This document shows, piece by piece, positions 1-11,733 of a stretch of 64,000 nucleotides of DNA. The stretch spans positions 5,942,701 through 6,006,700 of the forward strand of contig HG738140.1 of the NCBI GenBank assembly GCA_000499405.2. Direction: 5' to 3'. Both the position numbers and the translations under genes were made by a program. This DNA is from Onchocerca volvulus. Its lineage: Eukaryota > Nematoda > Chromadorea > Rhabditida > Onchocercidae. Below the pieces are notes generated by a model. The model had not been told where the DNA came from. It saw nothing but the letters and a program-made list of their open reading frames with translations, and did no database searches. Position 1 is the first letter of the stretch. Each line of letters starts with the position of its first letter.

Positions 1-73
1 CATCTTTTACATTATCTTTTTTGAAATGAAGCCATCTCCTTTTTATATCTTAGCAGGAAATTTATCTTTTCAG

Positions 74-253
74 AACAAAAATTTCATGAAGGCCTTTGGT
101 GAAAAGCCTTTTGGTTCAGAAGATTCAGAGAATAAAGCCCGAGCAAATGCTGCTCTTGATTCAGATGACGAGGAAGAAAGTGAACTGTCAAGTTATTCTT
201 TTTCGGAATCTGATGATGAGGGACTTCGCAGTTTTTTAAAATGGAAGTTTTAA
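74..253 (+). CDS. 3'-terminal exon of an unidentified acidic protein (gene begins before the window)
   Basis: An exon follows a clear acceptor (ttatcttttcag, ending at 73) and runs in frame to a TAA at 251-253. It encodes about 59 residues: a short basic/aromatic start (NKNFMKAFGEKPFG), then a Ser/Asp/Glu-rich stretch (DSDDEEESELSSYSFSESDD) and a tail ending FLKWKF. Such low-complexity acidic, probably casein-kinase-2-like serine stretches are common at the ends of nuclear proteins, but nothing here names a family. The frame is the only one open across the exon, and the stop is followed by AT-rich 3' flank. Product unknown; coding status moderately sure. Confidence 0.5.
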   Translation, partial: NKNFMKAFGEKPFGSEDSENKARANAALDSDDEEESELSSYSFSESDDEGLRSFLKWKF

Positions 254-1433
254 TTCAATACAAATTGCCGATCAAAATGGTGCAAAGAAGTGAGGCTAAA
301 ATAAATTTAAAATGTGAAAGAATCTTCTCATATTAAAGTCGGATTTTTTCATTATATTGTTATTTTGGTGCTAGCTTTATTTCGAGTATTTTACGATTTA
401 CTAGCGCTTCAGGGATTATTCTTTGCTTCCATTTCGTTTTTTCCATGAATAGAATGAATTATTCTATTTCAGAGAATGTTTATTATTAAAACATGCTTTC
501 ACTGCCAATATTTTCAGCACTCTTCTCTAATCGGAAAAGATCATTCATTCTTTTATTCCTTTTCCTTTGTTTACACTGCTAAATTTATTTATTTATTTAC
601 TTTTTTTTTTTTTTTTTGATAATCTAAGCAGATTCTGTGATTTATTTTGTTAAGTTGTAACCTGTTTGCATAAGTAATTATATATGCTGCATTCGTTTAT
701 TTTAGAAAGAGTTCAGGATAATATATTAAGGATAATCTCGGGACAATATATTCAGGATAAAGTTAACATATTCAGGATAATCTGGTTACAATTTTTAATT
801 ATCATCATATTCCCAATTTTCAAAATAAGATAAATCTTTTTTACTTTATTTATGTTTAGTTATTCATCTTTCATTTCATTATTTATTTTAGTTAAAGCAA
901 TTTATTGCTTAGGTTTGTCCTGTTCTTTTAATCAATAACCATTTTACGCACCCAGGAACATCAAAAGAGGCTGCTTATGAAGTTTACTAAAATTGAATTA
1001 TGGTTAGCTGTCGCTAAATCCTGATTATGTTAATTGTCGCTAATTCTATAAGTCAAGAAAAATCGCAAGTATATAATGCTTCTTTGCTTGATAAATAGAT
1101 TAACATACTGACAACCAGTAATTTGTAAATTCTAAATTATTTATGATATCACTAAATAGCATGGAACGAAGTTAGATGTACGGACAATCTATTTATTAAA
1201 CAAAAAAAAAAAAAAAAAAAAAAACTGTTTATCAAGCTTTGTTCATTGCTTATAAAAGCTTATCTCAATTATTATTGTAACATGTGCTCATAAGCTGCCA
1301 TGTTTCAAGCTTATTCAATAGTCACATCTTATAATCTCAGGGCATTTGTTATCACATTATTGGTCTTTCATATGATTTTAATTCAATAATACCAAATATA
1401 TCTTGTTTGTTAATTTTATTGTTTTTTCTTTTT

Positions 1434-1524
<91 letters not shown>

Positions 1525-2586
1525 CAAATAAAGTGTGATTTTTAAGTGAAAATAAAATACAATGTGATGGTATAAACCTTTAAGATATCAGCCTACACAA
1601 TTTGATTTCTACCTTTCGTCTATACTATCAATAACATTTTTCTTTCCAACTTGCAACTAATCTGAATTTCGTCCTATTGTAGATGCCAAAATATGGTGAT
1701 ATCATGTTATGATTATGTTTAAGGTCTTTTCAAAAGAAATATGTTATTTGTTTCAAATAACACGTCATATTTAACGGAATTGAATAGGATTAAATGTCTA
1801 TTCTGCATATACAATACATTCATATCTTTAGAGTGTGTGAAAAAGGATAGATAGGAAATATGGTTTTTGGATTTTTAATTAATTTGAAGTGTAGGTTTCT
1901 AATTAATAAAGTAGGTCCAATTTAATGCTGATTTTCTTACGATGATTTTTTTTTTCGCTTAATGCTTTGCATTCAGCGCGGATGAAAATTTGCATATTCG
2001 AAAATTCCCATTGAAGATTTCAAAAATGAATCTATTGGCTTATTATCTAGAAATTTGTTACATTGTCTAATTAATAAGAAATGTTGCGGTTGGCAGTTGT
2101 GTTCATTGTTTATAAAGACAAGACGAACTGTTGCTGTTGGTAAGGTCGTATTTGCTGCCGTAATTTATCCCTGGCGTTGCATGTAGTGCATGTTGCTTGC
2201 CCATTGCTAACCGGACTGCAGTTGCTGTTTCGAGTCGAATTATTTCTCGAAGCATAAGCATTCTTATCAGAAATCTGTGGGATAAGTAGATGTGACCTTT
2301 TACTAATTATTAATTTTGTTCTGGATAAACAAAATACGTACTTTGCGATATCTTGCAAAACATACTATTCGTTGCGACACGTTTTACTGCATTTGCTTCT
2401 CTCTTCTCATCCCTCTCCACATATTCCATAGTATTTTATCTGTTATGTGAATCTCGTGACCCTTCACCCATTCTTGTATTCTACAGCGGAGAAGTTCATA
2501 ACAATGTGAAGGTGGGATTGATTTTGTGAAAAAGTAAAAGTAGATTAGAAAGCTCATGAAAGAATTCCAGATAGGGCGCTGATAGT
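254..2586. other. Intergenic region before ubc-6
   Basis: No exon chain was found on either strand. It holds the 3' flank of the first gene, a cluster of short ttcaggataa repeats near 711-784, a poly-A tract (1202-1224) and a very long poly-T tract (1436-1524). A less AT-rich stretch at about 2100-2330 has open frames on the minus strand without convincing splice signals or a recognisable product. The last 190 bases are the probable ubc-6 promoter/leader, with acceptor-like sites ttctacag (about 2490) and attccag (about 2570) before the start codon. Confidence 0.6.
1436..1524. repeat. Poly-T tract of about 89 bases
   Basis: Uninterrupted run of T, preceded by T/C-rich sequence. It could be the poly-A tail relic of a retroposed sequence in minus orientation or a slippage product. 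No target-site duplication or adjacent retro-copy was recognised. The exact length in the assembly is doubtful because such runs are hard to sequence. Confidence 0.8.
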
Positions 2587-4000
2587 ATGGGTGGTCCATC
2601 GATCACTGCAGTTTCAAGACTGAAAAAAGATTATGCGAAATTGATGAAGGTTCGACTTTTACCAACATTTCATGAAATTCTGAAATCGAGTGAACTTTAT
2701 AGTCTTTTGAATTTTTATTGTATTTATTGCTAGTATCTAATTTAGATAATATTATATGTTGGTATATTTCAGGACCCGGTTCCTTTTGTTATGGCAGCTC
2801 CTCTTCATTCCAATATTCTGGAGTGGCATTATGTGATCAGAGGTGCACCACAAACACCATATGAAGGTTATTCGTCGTATTTGTATCTTTGCATGTTCTT
2901 GAATAATCTGGATCGGATATCTCATGAATTTAATAGGAAAGCCATGAAGAAAACTTCTAGTTTATCGTACCTCTGTCATATCTTTGAAATAATTGGAAAT
3001 TAAGAAGCGTATAATCATACATATATTTTTTTGAACTCTAATAGCAAGTTTTTCATGTATCCAATGACTTACATTTTATGTAATATTTTTAGGTGGATTT
3101 TATCATGGTAAACTTATTTTTCCGCCTGACTTCCCGTTTAAGCCGCCATCAATATTTATGCTAACACCTTCTGGACGTTTCCAAACAAATACAAGGTTGT
3201 GTCTTTCGATCTCTGATTTCCATCCAGATACTTGGAATCCTGCTTGGACGGTTCGTTTTTCAAAATATATTATGACATGAATTTCTTCAAACTTCAAACC
3301 TTTGTTGATGTGCCATTTTGTTCGAAAATCATTTTACCCATATAAATGTGATTATTTCAGGTCTCAACTATTATAACGGGTTTACTTTCCTTTATGAATG
3401 ATACAGCTCCAACTCTAGGCAGTATAACCTCAACTGATGCAGAGAAACGTATTCTTGCTAGGAAGTCTAGAGAGTTTAACTTGAAGGTCTTCTTTTGTTT
3501 TCATTATTAATATTAACTTCAGTGTTTATTTTTCTGTCTAAGGTTTCAAAAATTTTTTTTTTCAAGATGTTAACACAGTTTGTGTTATTTGCAGGATCGA
3601 GTCTTCTGTGACCTGTTCAGTGATTTAGCTAAGCAAATACGAGAAGAATTGGCGGAAGAACGAAATAAATTATTATCAGAGGAGAACGCAATGGATGAAA
3701 CTGCACCACAGAGAAGGTCTTCATTTAAATTATGACTCAGAGATGTATGAATGATGTGTGCATGAAAATTTTCAAACGATAAAAGGTGTTTTCCTATGTC
3801 TTATATATAGTTTTAAAAATTCTCGAAAACATTTAGCGTTGTTGTTTATTCATTCATTGTTTATAAGCAGCGATTTTTTAAGGTCTGGTGAAGAGGGCGA
3901 CTACGCTACCCTGACGTATAATCTTGTGGTGCTTGCAGGCGTGGTATTAATTGCGTTTGCAGTTAGATTTGTCATATTATCTGCTCAAGAGGAGAACTGA
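2587..4000 (+). CDS. ubc-6: Tail-anchored ubiquitin-conjugating enzyme E2 J2 (UBC6 family)
   Basis: ER-membrane E2 that passes ubiquitin to ER-associated degradation ligases. Six exons: 2587-2649, 2773-2866, 3093-3250, 3361-3486, 3595-3716, 3883-4000, all GT-AG with phases that fit, giving about 226 residues (family about 250). The UBC fold is complete: [12 protein letters not shown] near the N-terminus, [20 protein letters not shown], then the active-site cysteine (about C89) in [20 protein letters not shown], the J-type variant that lacks a classical HPN. The last exon encodes one hydrophobic helix (about 20 residues, [19 protein letters not shown]) and only seven residues after it, as expected for a tail anchor facing the cytosol. 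The linker before the anchor is shorter than in human UBE2J2. An acceptor-like attccag lies about 17 bases before ATG, suggesting a spliced leader. Symbol taken from the worm orthologue. Confidence 0.93.
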
Positions 4001-5225
4001 TTTCATATTTCTCATTGGAAACTGATTTCATGTAATACGTAAATATTTTATTGTAATTTTTGTCAATATAGATGTGAAAGTAGCACATTTTGAAATTATA
4101 AAAAGTGGGAAGCAAGCAGAGAGACCAGATTTTTGTCTGCCACTTCATTGTCTTCTTTTTCATTTCATAATATTATTTCTTTCAAACTCACTACTGCTTG
4201 GTTTTTTTTTCTTTTTTTTTTCTTTTTTTTTTTTAAAATTCTTTGAATGATCTTTATTTTAGAATTACTGAATAGCCTGCACTTTCTGGTTTGATCGTTA
4301 ATCTTTTTTCTTTTACAAAACCATTTTCAATAGTTTTGTAAGCATGCTTTTCTTCAAAACTATCTCTTTCGTTTTGGTTTTTGTCATTCTTCAAGTTTTT
4401 ATTCCTCAAAAAAAAAAATCTATTATTTTATAGTATCGTTCATTATTCATCAACTCATGTTAACAATACTAATAATATCAGTTGACTACTGATTGAATGA
4501 TTCTTCATTTGTACATTATAATTTATGAATAAACAATTTTATCAAGTTATTTAGTTCCTTTATATTGAAGCTTTTATGCATTGCCTAAATGCATTGCCAT
4601 TCGTAGATTTTGTAAAGTAATTGGATATTAGCCACTCAGATTCTTTTTGTAAATCTTTTGCGATTTTGGATATTTTATATTAATTAGAGATGAACATCAA
4701 GTTTCAATTTTATTTATCTTCGATATGTCAATGGTAATATTCATAGTATGTATATTCGTTATTGAGTAGTACTATGATTATTTATAGTAATTAAATGCCA
4801 TTTTGCGTCCTTTATAAGTAAGAATTATACGTCAGGAATGTTGTAAACAGAGATGCAGGGAACAGCCATCTTAGAAACGTAATACAGTGAATACAGTAAG
4901 AATTATTCAATAAATCGTAATTGACAAGAGCATATTGTGATACTGTTGTAAGTAAATGTGTTTTTTGTGAGTAAATACTAATTCGTTGAAAGTTAGTAGT
5001 TAATAATATAAAGAGGATTTTTTGATTTATTATGATATGTATCACTAATGTTGTAAATATGAAGTAGAACTATCACTCAAAGATTTAATATTTAGCTTTA
5101 TAGTTGATTTTCATTAAATGATTGATTTTATCATTTATAATTTAGAATGATAATCATAAATTTCGGAAGAAAGTTATTCTGGAATTGATTCTGATCAATC
5201 GGAATGGTGGCATGTGGAAATAAAG
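4001..5225. other. Intergenic region between ubc-6 and sqv-2
   Basis: About 1.2 kb of AT-rich sequence. A T/C-rich patch with long T runs lies at 4200-4240. No exon chain or RNA gene was recognised. It should hold the ubc-6 3' UTR and the sqv-2 promoter. Confidence 0.6.
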
Positions 5226-7337
5226 ATGGCGCGGCGATTTTTTATGTCTACACGAGTAATAGTACTTCTATGTGGTTGTTTAATTTGCATCATTTGTACT
5301 ATCACGGTCTCGCTGACATGCAGTTGCGAAGAGCAGTTTAGATCTGGCAGATTGCAAAGTTTTGCTCCATCAATCATGCATAAACAACAAGGTACGTTGC
5401 GGCAAGTTGTAAATTCAAGAAGGAATATATTTTTGCACATTTATCATGCTCGAAGATTAAATTAATAATGATTATTGTCTTTCCTTCCTGTTTCTATTCT
5501 TTTAGCTGGCATAATTCTTTAGTGAGTTTCATTTTTTCGGTAGCGAAACAAAAAAGAAAGAATTTTCTTACTATACTTTGATTTGAATTTTCAATACAGG
5601 AAGTAACATTTTCATGCTTTGCAGTTAATTAAATTTCAGTTGCTAATCATATCAATTTTCAGATATGGAAAGCGTTTCAAATTTACCTTCAACATATTTA
5701 GCGATCGCGATCATGTCATCTCCAAGTGATGCCATGATGCGTGCTATTATTCGCAACACTTGGTTGAAATTGTCCTCAAAAGGTGGGTATATTTAAGAAT
5801 AATAAAGAATTTATTCAGTCCATAATGTCATATGGGGATAAAAGTCAAAAATAAGATTGACTCGATTCTTCTTTAAATTTTACAGGCAAAGCAACTTTTC
5901 GTTATGCTTTCCCGATTGGAACAAAAAACCTGAGTTTGTTTCTCAAGGAACGTTTGATAGAAGAAAATAATTCGTTCAATGATCTGATTTTTCTGGAGGA
6001 TCTCACGGATACTTACCAGAACCTAACAAAGAAATCTTTACTTTCTATGCAGGCTTTGCACAATATGTATAAATTTGAATTTTTGTTAAAGGTTATCTTT
6101 TATCCAGTTATTCAAGTTAAAAGCCAATCTTATTGTCAACTAAGGCCAATATTTGATGTCGAGATTGTTTAGTTATAATTCAGTTGAATATAATTCACTT
6201 AACATTAATCACATTAATGTAATACTAGGAAATATACTGCTGGCAGTGATCTTATGAATTAATTACATCCGGTTGACAGAAGTTCATATTTTCTTGCAGG
6301 TGGATTCCGATTCGTTTGTACGTTTAGGAGCATTTTTGAAAGCATTAAAGGATATTGCGGATCCTAATTTGTACTGGGGTTTCTTGGATGGAAGGGCAAG
6401 GCCGAAACGAAAAGGGCATTGGGCCGAAAGAGATTGGATTATATGTGATCGTTATGTTCCTTATCAGGTATTTTATTATTTAGAGCAAAATCAACCGAAC
6501 TGTAGTTTTTGAATCTAGAGTTTTTGGGAAGGTTATATTTTAAGGCTTATAAAATTTGTTATAGCTTGGAGGAGGTTATGTCTTATCTTACAAGTTGGTT
6601 GATTTCTTCGTGCGGAACAAAGATCTACTGAAAATTTACAAGTAAATCTTTGTTTGAAATAATAAGATCATGTTAAAATCAGTGTTTTACTCACTACATT
6701 CAAAATAAAAATTATATAAAGTAAAAAATCTGTATAAAAATTCAGTATACTCACAACAGCTTGAGTAAAGAATAAGTTTGTTCATTCGTATAAGAGATGT
6801 ACTGAAAAAAAGATGTGAGAAATAAATGACTGTGATATTAGTGTTTAGAAATGAAGATGTATCAGTGGGTGCTTGGTTAGCAGGTCTTTCTGTTCGCTAT
6901 GTTCATGATCCTCGTTTTGATACCGAATTCCGTTCTAGAGGATGCAACAATCAGTATATTGTCACACATAAGCAAACACCGGAATCTTTAAAGGTACTCT
7001 TTGAATTTACTGATTAAAATTTTATCGAATTTCTCCAAATTTATTCCAGATTTGATAATAGAGCTAAAATATCGTGTTCCTGTTGCTCAAAAATTCTACA
7101 AAGGAACACCATAATTCTATTGCGCAGGAAAAGTAAATGTAAATTATTTATTGGATGTTTTTATAGCTTAAAATTGATTTACTCAGTCTTATTCATTTTC
7201 AGAAATTATATGCTTCAGTTATAAAGACTGGTAAGCTTTGTGAAAAGGAATATCGCATCCGACCATCTTATGTTTATGATTGGTCGGTTCCACCGAGTAT
7301 GTGTTGCACTCGACAAAATGGCTCTAATATACCATAA
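5226..7337 (+). CDS. sqv-2: Beta-1,3-galactosyltransferase 6 (galactosyltransferase II of the glycosaminoglycan linker)
   Basis: Golgi type II membrane enzyme adding the second galactose of the Xyl-Gal-Gal-GlcA linker on which heparan and chondroitin chains are built. Seven exons: 5226-5391, 5663-5782, 5886-6091, 6300-6467, 6565-6641, 6849-6993, 7203-7337; about 338 residues (human B3GALT6 329). Seen in order: a short basic N-terminus, a membrane anchor at about residues 9-28 ([18 protein letters not shown]), the GT31 segment [12 protein letters not shown], the metal-binding DxD motif as [19 protein letters not shown], the block [15 protein letters not shown], the acidic [12 protein letters not shown] motif, and the family C-terminus [16 protein letters not shown] and [10 protein letters not shown]. 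All catalytic motifs are present, so it looks functional. I chose ATG 5226 because the only start codon further upstream in frame is GTG. Strong match to B3GALT6 rather than other GT31 members. Confidence 0.93.
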
Positions 7338-8100
7338 TTTGTCACTATTATTTTTAAACTTAGTTTTGTCATATTTTGAGAAAATTTATCTTGTTAATGT
7401 ATTTTGTATAAAAGATAATTTGCACTATAGGAATCATGCTATTCGATCCAAAAAGATCTCATATTTTGCATAACCTTGTTGCAGTTCATATCTTCTAGAT
7501 CTTCAATAAATACTTCAAAATTCCATTATCAACTCACATTATTTATTGCCATTCTATGATATTCCCAAATAATCTTTTTCATTTCCATATTATTTCTTCT
7601 TTGTTAAATAAGATTTAAAATGCAATAAATTATTTTTTTGATGTAAGTGGATTTTTGTTGGAGAAATCAGTGCTTATTTATTTTCGAAGATTAGACTCGC
7701 TTTTATTTATTCTTTTTTCAGCTTTAGGGATAACGATTTTTCAAGCGTTTGGATAGAAACTGAAGAAAGGAGAAGAGAGAACGAAGTAGAAAATAGGCGT
7801 CATTATTTACTTTTTTAGTTCTAGTATTGAAATATTTGGAATAAAAAAAAAAAAAAAAAACAATGAAAAAAAATCATAGTGAATTTTAATCGATTATCAA
7901 TGATATCATCTTCCGGAATCTGCTCTACGTTCAAATGATCCTAGAGATATTATATTTTATGTCTATCGGAAGGTTTCAACATACTATATGTGCGGAAATT
8001 TTAATTTTTCGGTTTCTTAAATTCGTGTTAACTTAATATTTTCAGACTCTGAAGAATTTTCAGCTTCTTTTACAGGGCAGTGTTTCGGAGATTTCATTAA
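7338..8100. other. Intergenic region between sqv-2 and PIGW copy 1
   Basis: Roughly 760 bases, AT-rich, with a poly-A run at about 7844-7860. Nothing coding was recognised. It probably holds the sqv-2 3' UTR and PIGW copy 1 promoter. Confidence 0.6.
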
Positions 8101-11100
8101 ATGCATCTAGAACAGAATGCGCAAATAGAAAATCCTAATTCTGTTTATAATGGTACCAGCCAAACGGAACTTGTTCTCTGGCAATTGATTGCTCCATTTT
8201 CAGTACTACTTCGAAATATCGCTGTACCGTGGATATTTGTTGGATTTCGTTTCGTTTCATCCAATGGTTTCTGGTAAATTTTAAAATTTGTTTTGGAAAT
8301 TTTATATTCCAATGTTTACAAGATGATGTCTGCTTAGTAATAAACTTTATCAAAGTGGGTTTTGAACCATATCCAGAATAGTGCAAATTCAATAAAAAAG
8401 CCGAGGGATAATGGGTAAAGCACTTAAATAAGCATTTTACATTTGCCGGTTAACAAATAGTTTTGGTAATGATTGACTTATACAAAACAATAATGTGCTG
8501 TTTATTGGAAAATAATCCATGCATAATTTGCGGATGTAGTGTATAGTTTCTTAAAACAGGTTACCTATTGAAAGCCTAAAAATAGCTATCTCAATAGTAT
8601 CTAGGCGGTTTTATGCTTCTTTTTTTTATTTTTTTTATAAATAATGATATTTGCGTTAAAAAAAATGAATTTCAGGTTAAAATTCGTCCTTGATTTTTTG
8701 TTCATAGTACTTCCAGTTACTCTTTCCCTTACACTGCTCTCAGATCATCTCTCTGTGATACTTCTGTTCCAATTAGTTGCTTTGCTTTCTTTAATTACTT
8801 TTTCGCTTTGTGAATATTGCTTTATCGCACGAGAAAAACCGTCGTTACGCCAGATTTTCAGTCAGATGATTGATGATCAACATTCACCCACCAAATTCAT
8901 AACTTACATGAGGTTACTTTTTGCTATTTATATGCATAAATAGCATTTCCGAAATATTGTTTTAATAAAATTTTAAGTCAGTAGTGATAGCAATAGTTAT
9001 CTAAAACCCTTCTTTACTATATTTTTTAAATTTGAATTTCTTTGATTGAACGAAATACTGTACGGGTTCAAGAGTATAAGAAGTATAAAAAAATTAGCTC
9101 CATAATATTTAAATGGTAGAAAGCGGACATAGAAATTTATATTTATTAGCTTTGACAATAGCTATTTTCACGAAATTATCCCAGGATTATTATCTATAAA
9201 AGTAAATTCTAGCTGGTCATATCAAGAACATTTTCTTATAACCATGAGAAATATGACTCGCAATACTAAATGAAATGCGATTTTAGATTACAACTGTTTT
9301 CTATTTCAGATCGATGAGTCTCATTGCAACCGCGATTTCAATTCTTTCTGTTGATTTTGACGTCTTTCCACGTCGTTTTGCCAAAACATATACTTATGGT
9401 CGAAGCGTTATGGATCTCGGCACTGCAACATTCGTTTATTGTTTCGCTGTTGTTGATGTTTTCAAGGATTTTCCATGTAGAGACAGATTTCCTTCGTTAC
9501 AAAAAAGGTTTCTTTTTTTCGAAATCGAAAAGTCTTGGGAAGAAAATACTTCAAGACATATGAATGATTCAAATATAAAGATACAAGGGAAACGTAATCC
9601 ATTATATATATTCAATGCATTAATTCCAATTTTTCATTACATTTAGAACAAAAATTCATAAAAAATTTCATTGCAGGCATTTTTTCCGAAAACACTCGTC
9701 AAGTATTATCTTGCTATGCTTAGGTTTTCTAAGGACATGTGTCTTGCGTCTGTTAAACTATCCAATACAAGTTACTGAATATGGGGTACACTGGAATTTC
9801 TTCCTAACGCTCGCCTTTCTCAAGGTTTATTTTTAAACTTTAAATCTGAAAACTAAGCGTTTCCTTATTAATATGCTTTAATATGAAATAATAATAGATA
9901 ATAAATTAATGGAGTTTTTGTTTATGCCATCTAATGTCTTACCTCACAGTACTTTGTTGGCAGCTTCTTCTTATCTAAAGGAATAAATGATAAGGAGGTA
10001 CTATACTGTAGAGAAAAGTAAGTGTATTTTTTAAAAAAGTTCATTTTTGGTTGTACGTCCTTTTTTTTTGTTTTTTTTTAATAAAAGGTTTCTATGTTAA
10101 TTCTCTTCGTTATTCTCTTTTTTTTTCAGATTATTGTAAAACTGCTTGGTCGTCATTATCACTTATTTTTCGGCATTATCATTGTTTCTGTTTATCAGTA
10201 TTTGCTCAATGAGAGGAATTTTCAGGTCTTTAGTTTCATTTCCTTGACTAGATGATTTTTCTTGAAAATGCTTTGAAATAAATTTGTTGCTGTATTAATC
10301 ATTTCAGAATTGGTTGCTTTCGGATAGCGTGGATAGAAATACCTTTATTACAATGAATCGTGAAGGCATTTTTTCTTTATTGGGATATTTATCAATATAT
10401 TATTTTGCATCGGCAATTGCCAGTTTCATGTGTTCCACAGGGTTAGTTATTCCATCGTAGTTCTTTTATACTTTGAAGTTTTTTTTTATTCTGTTCATTT
10501 CTACTATCATCTCTATGTAAGAAGATTGGCATAGTTCTAAATGCTAATCTAATATATATTTCAATTTTTTATCACGCTTTTGTGCAATAGAAATCAATAA
10601 TTAGAGATGAAACATCTAAAACAGTATAATTATTAAATTAATTAGATGAAATCGTTTTTGCTTCTTCAATCGCGAAGAATCATCATCAGATAATTTTTAT
10701 CGAAGATCAAAAAATTTTTATGAGTAGAATGGGATACGCAATTCGTCGTGATCGCGCTAACTAATGCTGCGGTTCCAACCTGAATGGAACCTGAATGGAA
10801 AATATGTGAAGATTGTAATCTGTTTCTTGGAATTACAGAATAAGGCTCAAATCCTGGTTCTACAGAACTTTCCAATTACTCATGATTGCTGCACTTCTTT
10901 TCTTTGCTCAAAAATTGGCTGAAATGCTTATGGGACCACCATCACGGCGAATCGCCAATCTATCTTATATCTTAGAAATGGTAAGTTGTATTCTTATATC
11001 TTAGAAATGGTAAGTTGTACTCTTTTAAATTTATTGTGTGAGAGGTCTTTCTTTTTTAACTTAATTGTAATGGAAATAGTCGTTATCACATTCTCATCTT

Positions 11101-11733
11101 GATTTGTTATATTTAGCTAGTCTTCGACACCATTTACATGGTTGGTTTCTTATTAATACAATTGGCTTCTATCTTCGGATGGGCAGCACAGATGCCGCAA
11201 TTCTCCATTGGTTAGTTGTTTGGACTGTTCTATTTTGCTAGTTTGTGAACGAAAAAGGAACGGAACTGTAAATTCTGATTTTCCATGAATTATTATTTTG
11301 GATTTGAAATGTCCTAATTTTTTTTTTTTTAATAGATAACAATTCATACAACCATGTCTAATTGAGAAAACTGCGAATTTGATCAAATGAAGATTATTTT
11401 AATTAAAATTCTAAATATCTAAGTATATAATTTTTTACTATTGCATATATTTTTCGAAATAATATTGCATATGTCTGACTAAAACAAAGTTCTTTAGCTT
11501 TGTATTTTGCAGATGAAGGTCCTTTCGAACGTTTAAAACCATGTATGCTTGACTCAGTGAACCGATATGGTATGTCATTTTTTTTGCTGACGAACATACT
11601 TACAGGTGTCATTAATTTAACAATAACAACAAGCTCTGTAACAAATGTTTATCATTCGACTACTATTATCACTATATATATGTTCATCTCATGTATACTC
11701 ATTCATGTCTATACCAGGTTAAACCAAATCTAA
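8101..11733 (+). CDS. GPI inositol acyltransferase PIGW/GWT1, copy 1
   Basis: ER multi-span enzyme that acylates the inositol of GlcN-PI during GPI-anchor synthesis. Nine exons: 8101-8273, 8676-8912, 9310-9507, 9677-9824, 10130-10225, 10308-10441, 10839-10980, 11117-11210, 11513-11733; about 480 residues (human 504). Diagnostic blocks: [17 protein letters not shown] with the Asp and Lys ten residues apart that are reported catalytic in yeast Gwt1 (D145/K155), [56 protein letters not shown] and [15 protein letters not shown]. Many hydrophobic segments fit a 12-13 helix protein. The exon 7 donor (GTAAGT at 10981) lies in a 29-base tandem duplication, so a second donor follows (see findings). 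A diverged paralogue with the same intron positions lies 2.5 kb downstream. Confidence 0.92.
10963..11019 (+). repeat. 29-base tandem duplication spanning the exon 7/intron 7 junction of PIGW copy 1
   Basis: The 28 bases starting tcttatatcttagaaatggt at 10963 recur at 10992, giving two copies of the same exon end plus GTAAGT donor. Only the first donor keeps the frame; use of the second would add 29 bases and an in-frame TAG. Confidence 0.9.

Noticed and set aside
1202..1224. Poly-A run considered as the tail of a retrotransposed gene copy
   Set aside because: No upstream coding or RNA similarity and no target-site duplication were seen; similar runs occur throughout the window.
2110..2599. 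Minus-strand open frames of 82 and 71 residues upstream of and overlapping the ubc-6 start
   Set aside because: They start with non-ATG codons or lack acceptor context, resemble no family, and one overlaps the ubc-6 start antisense. The less AT-rich composition is explained by promoter sequence.
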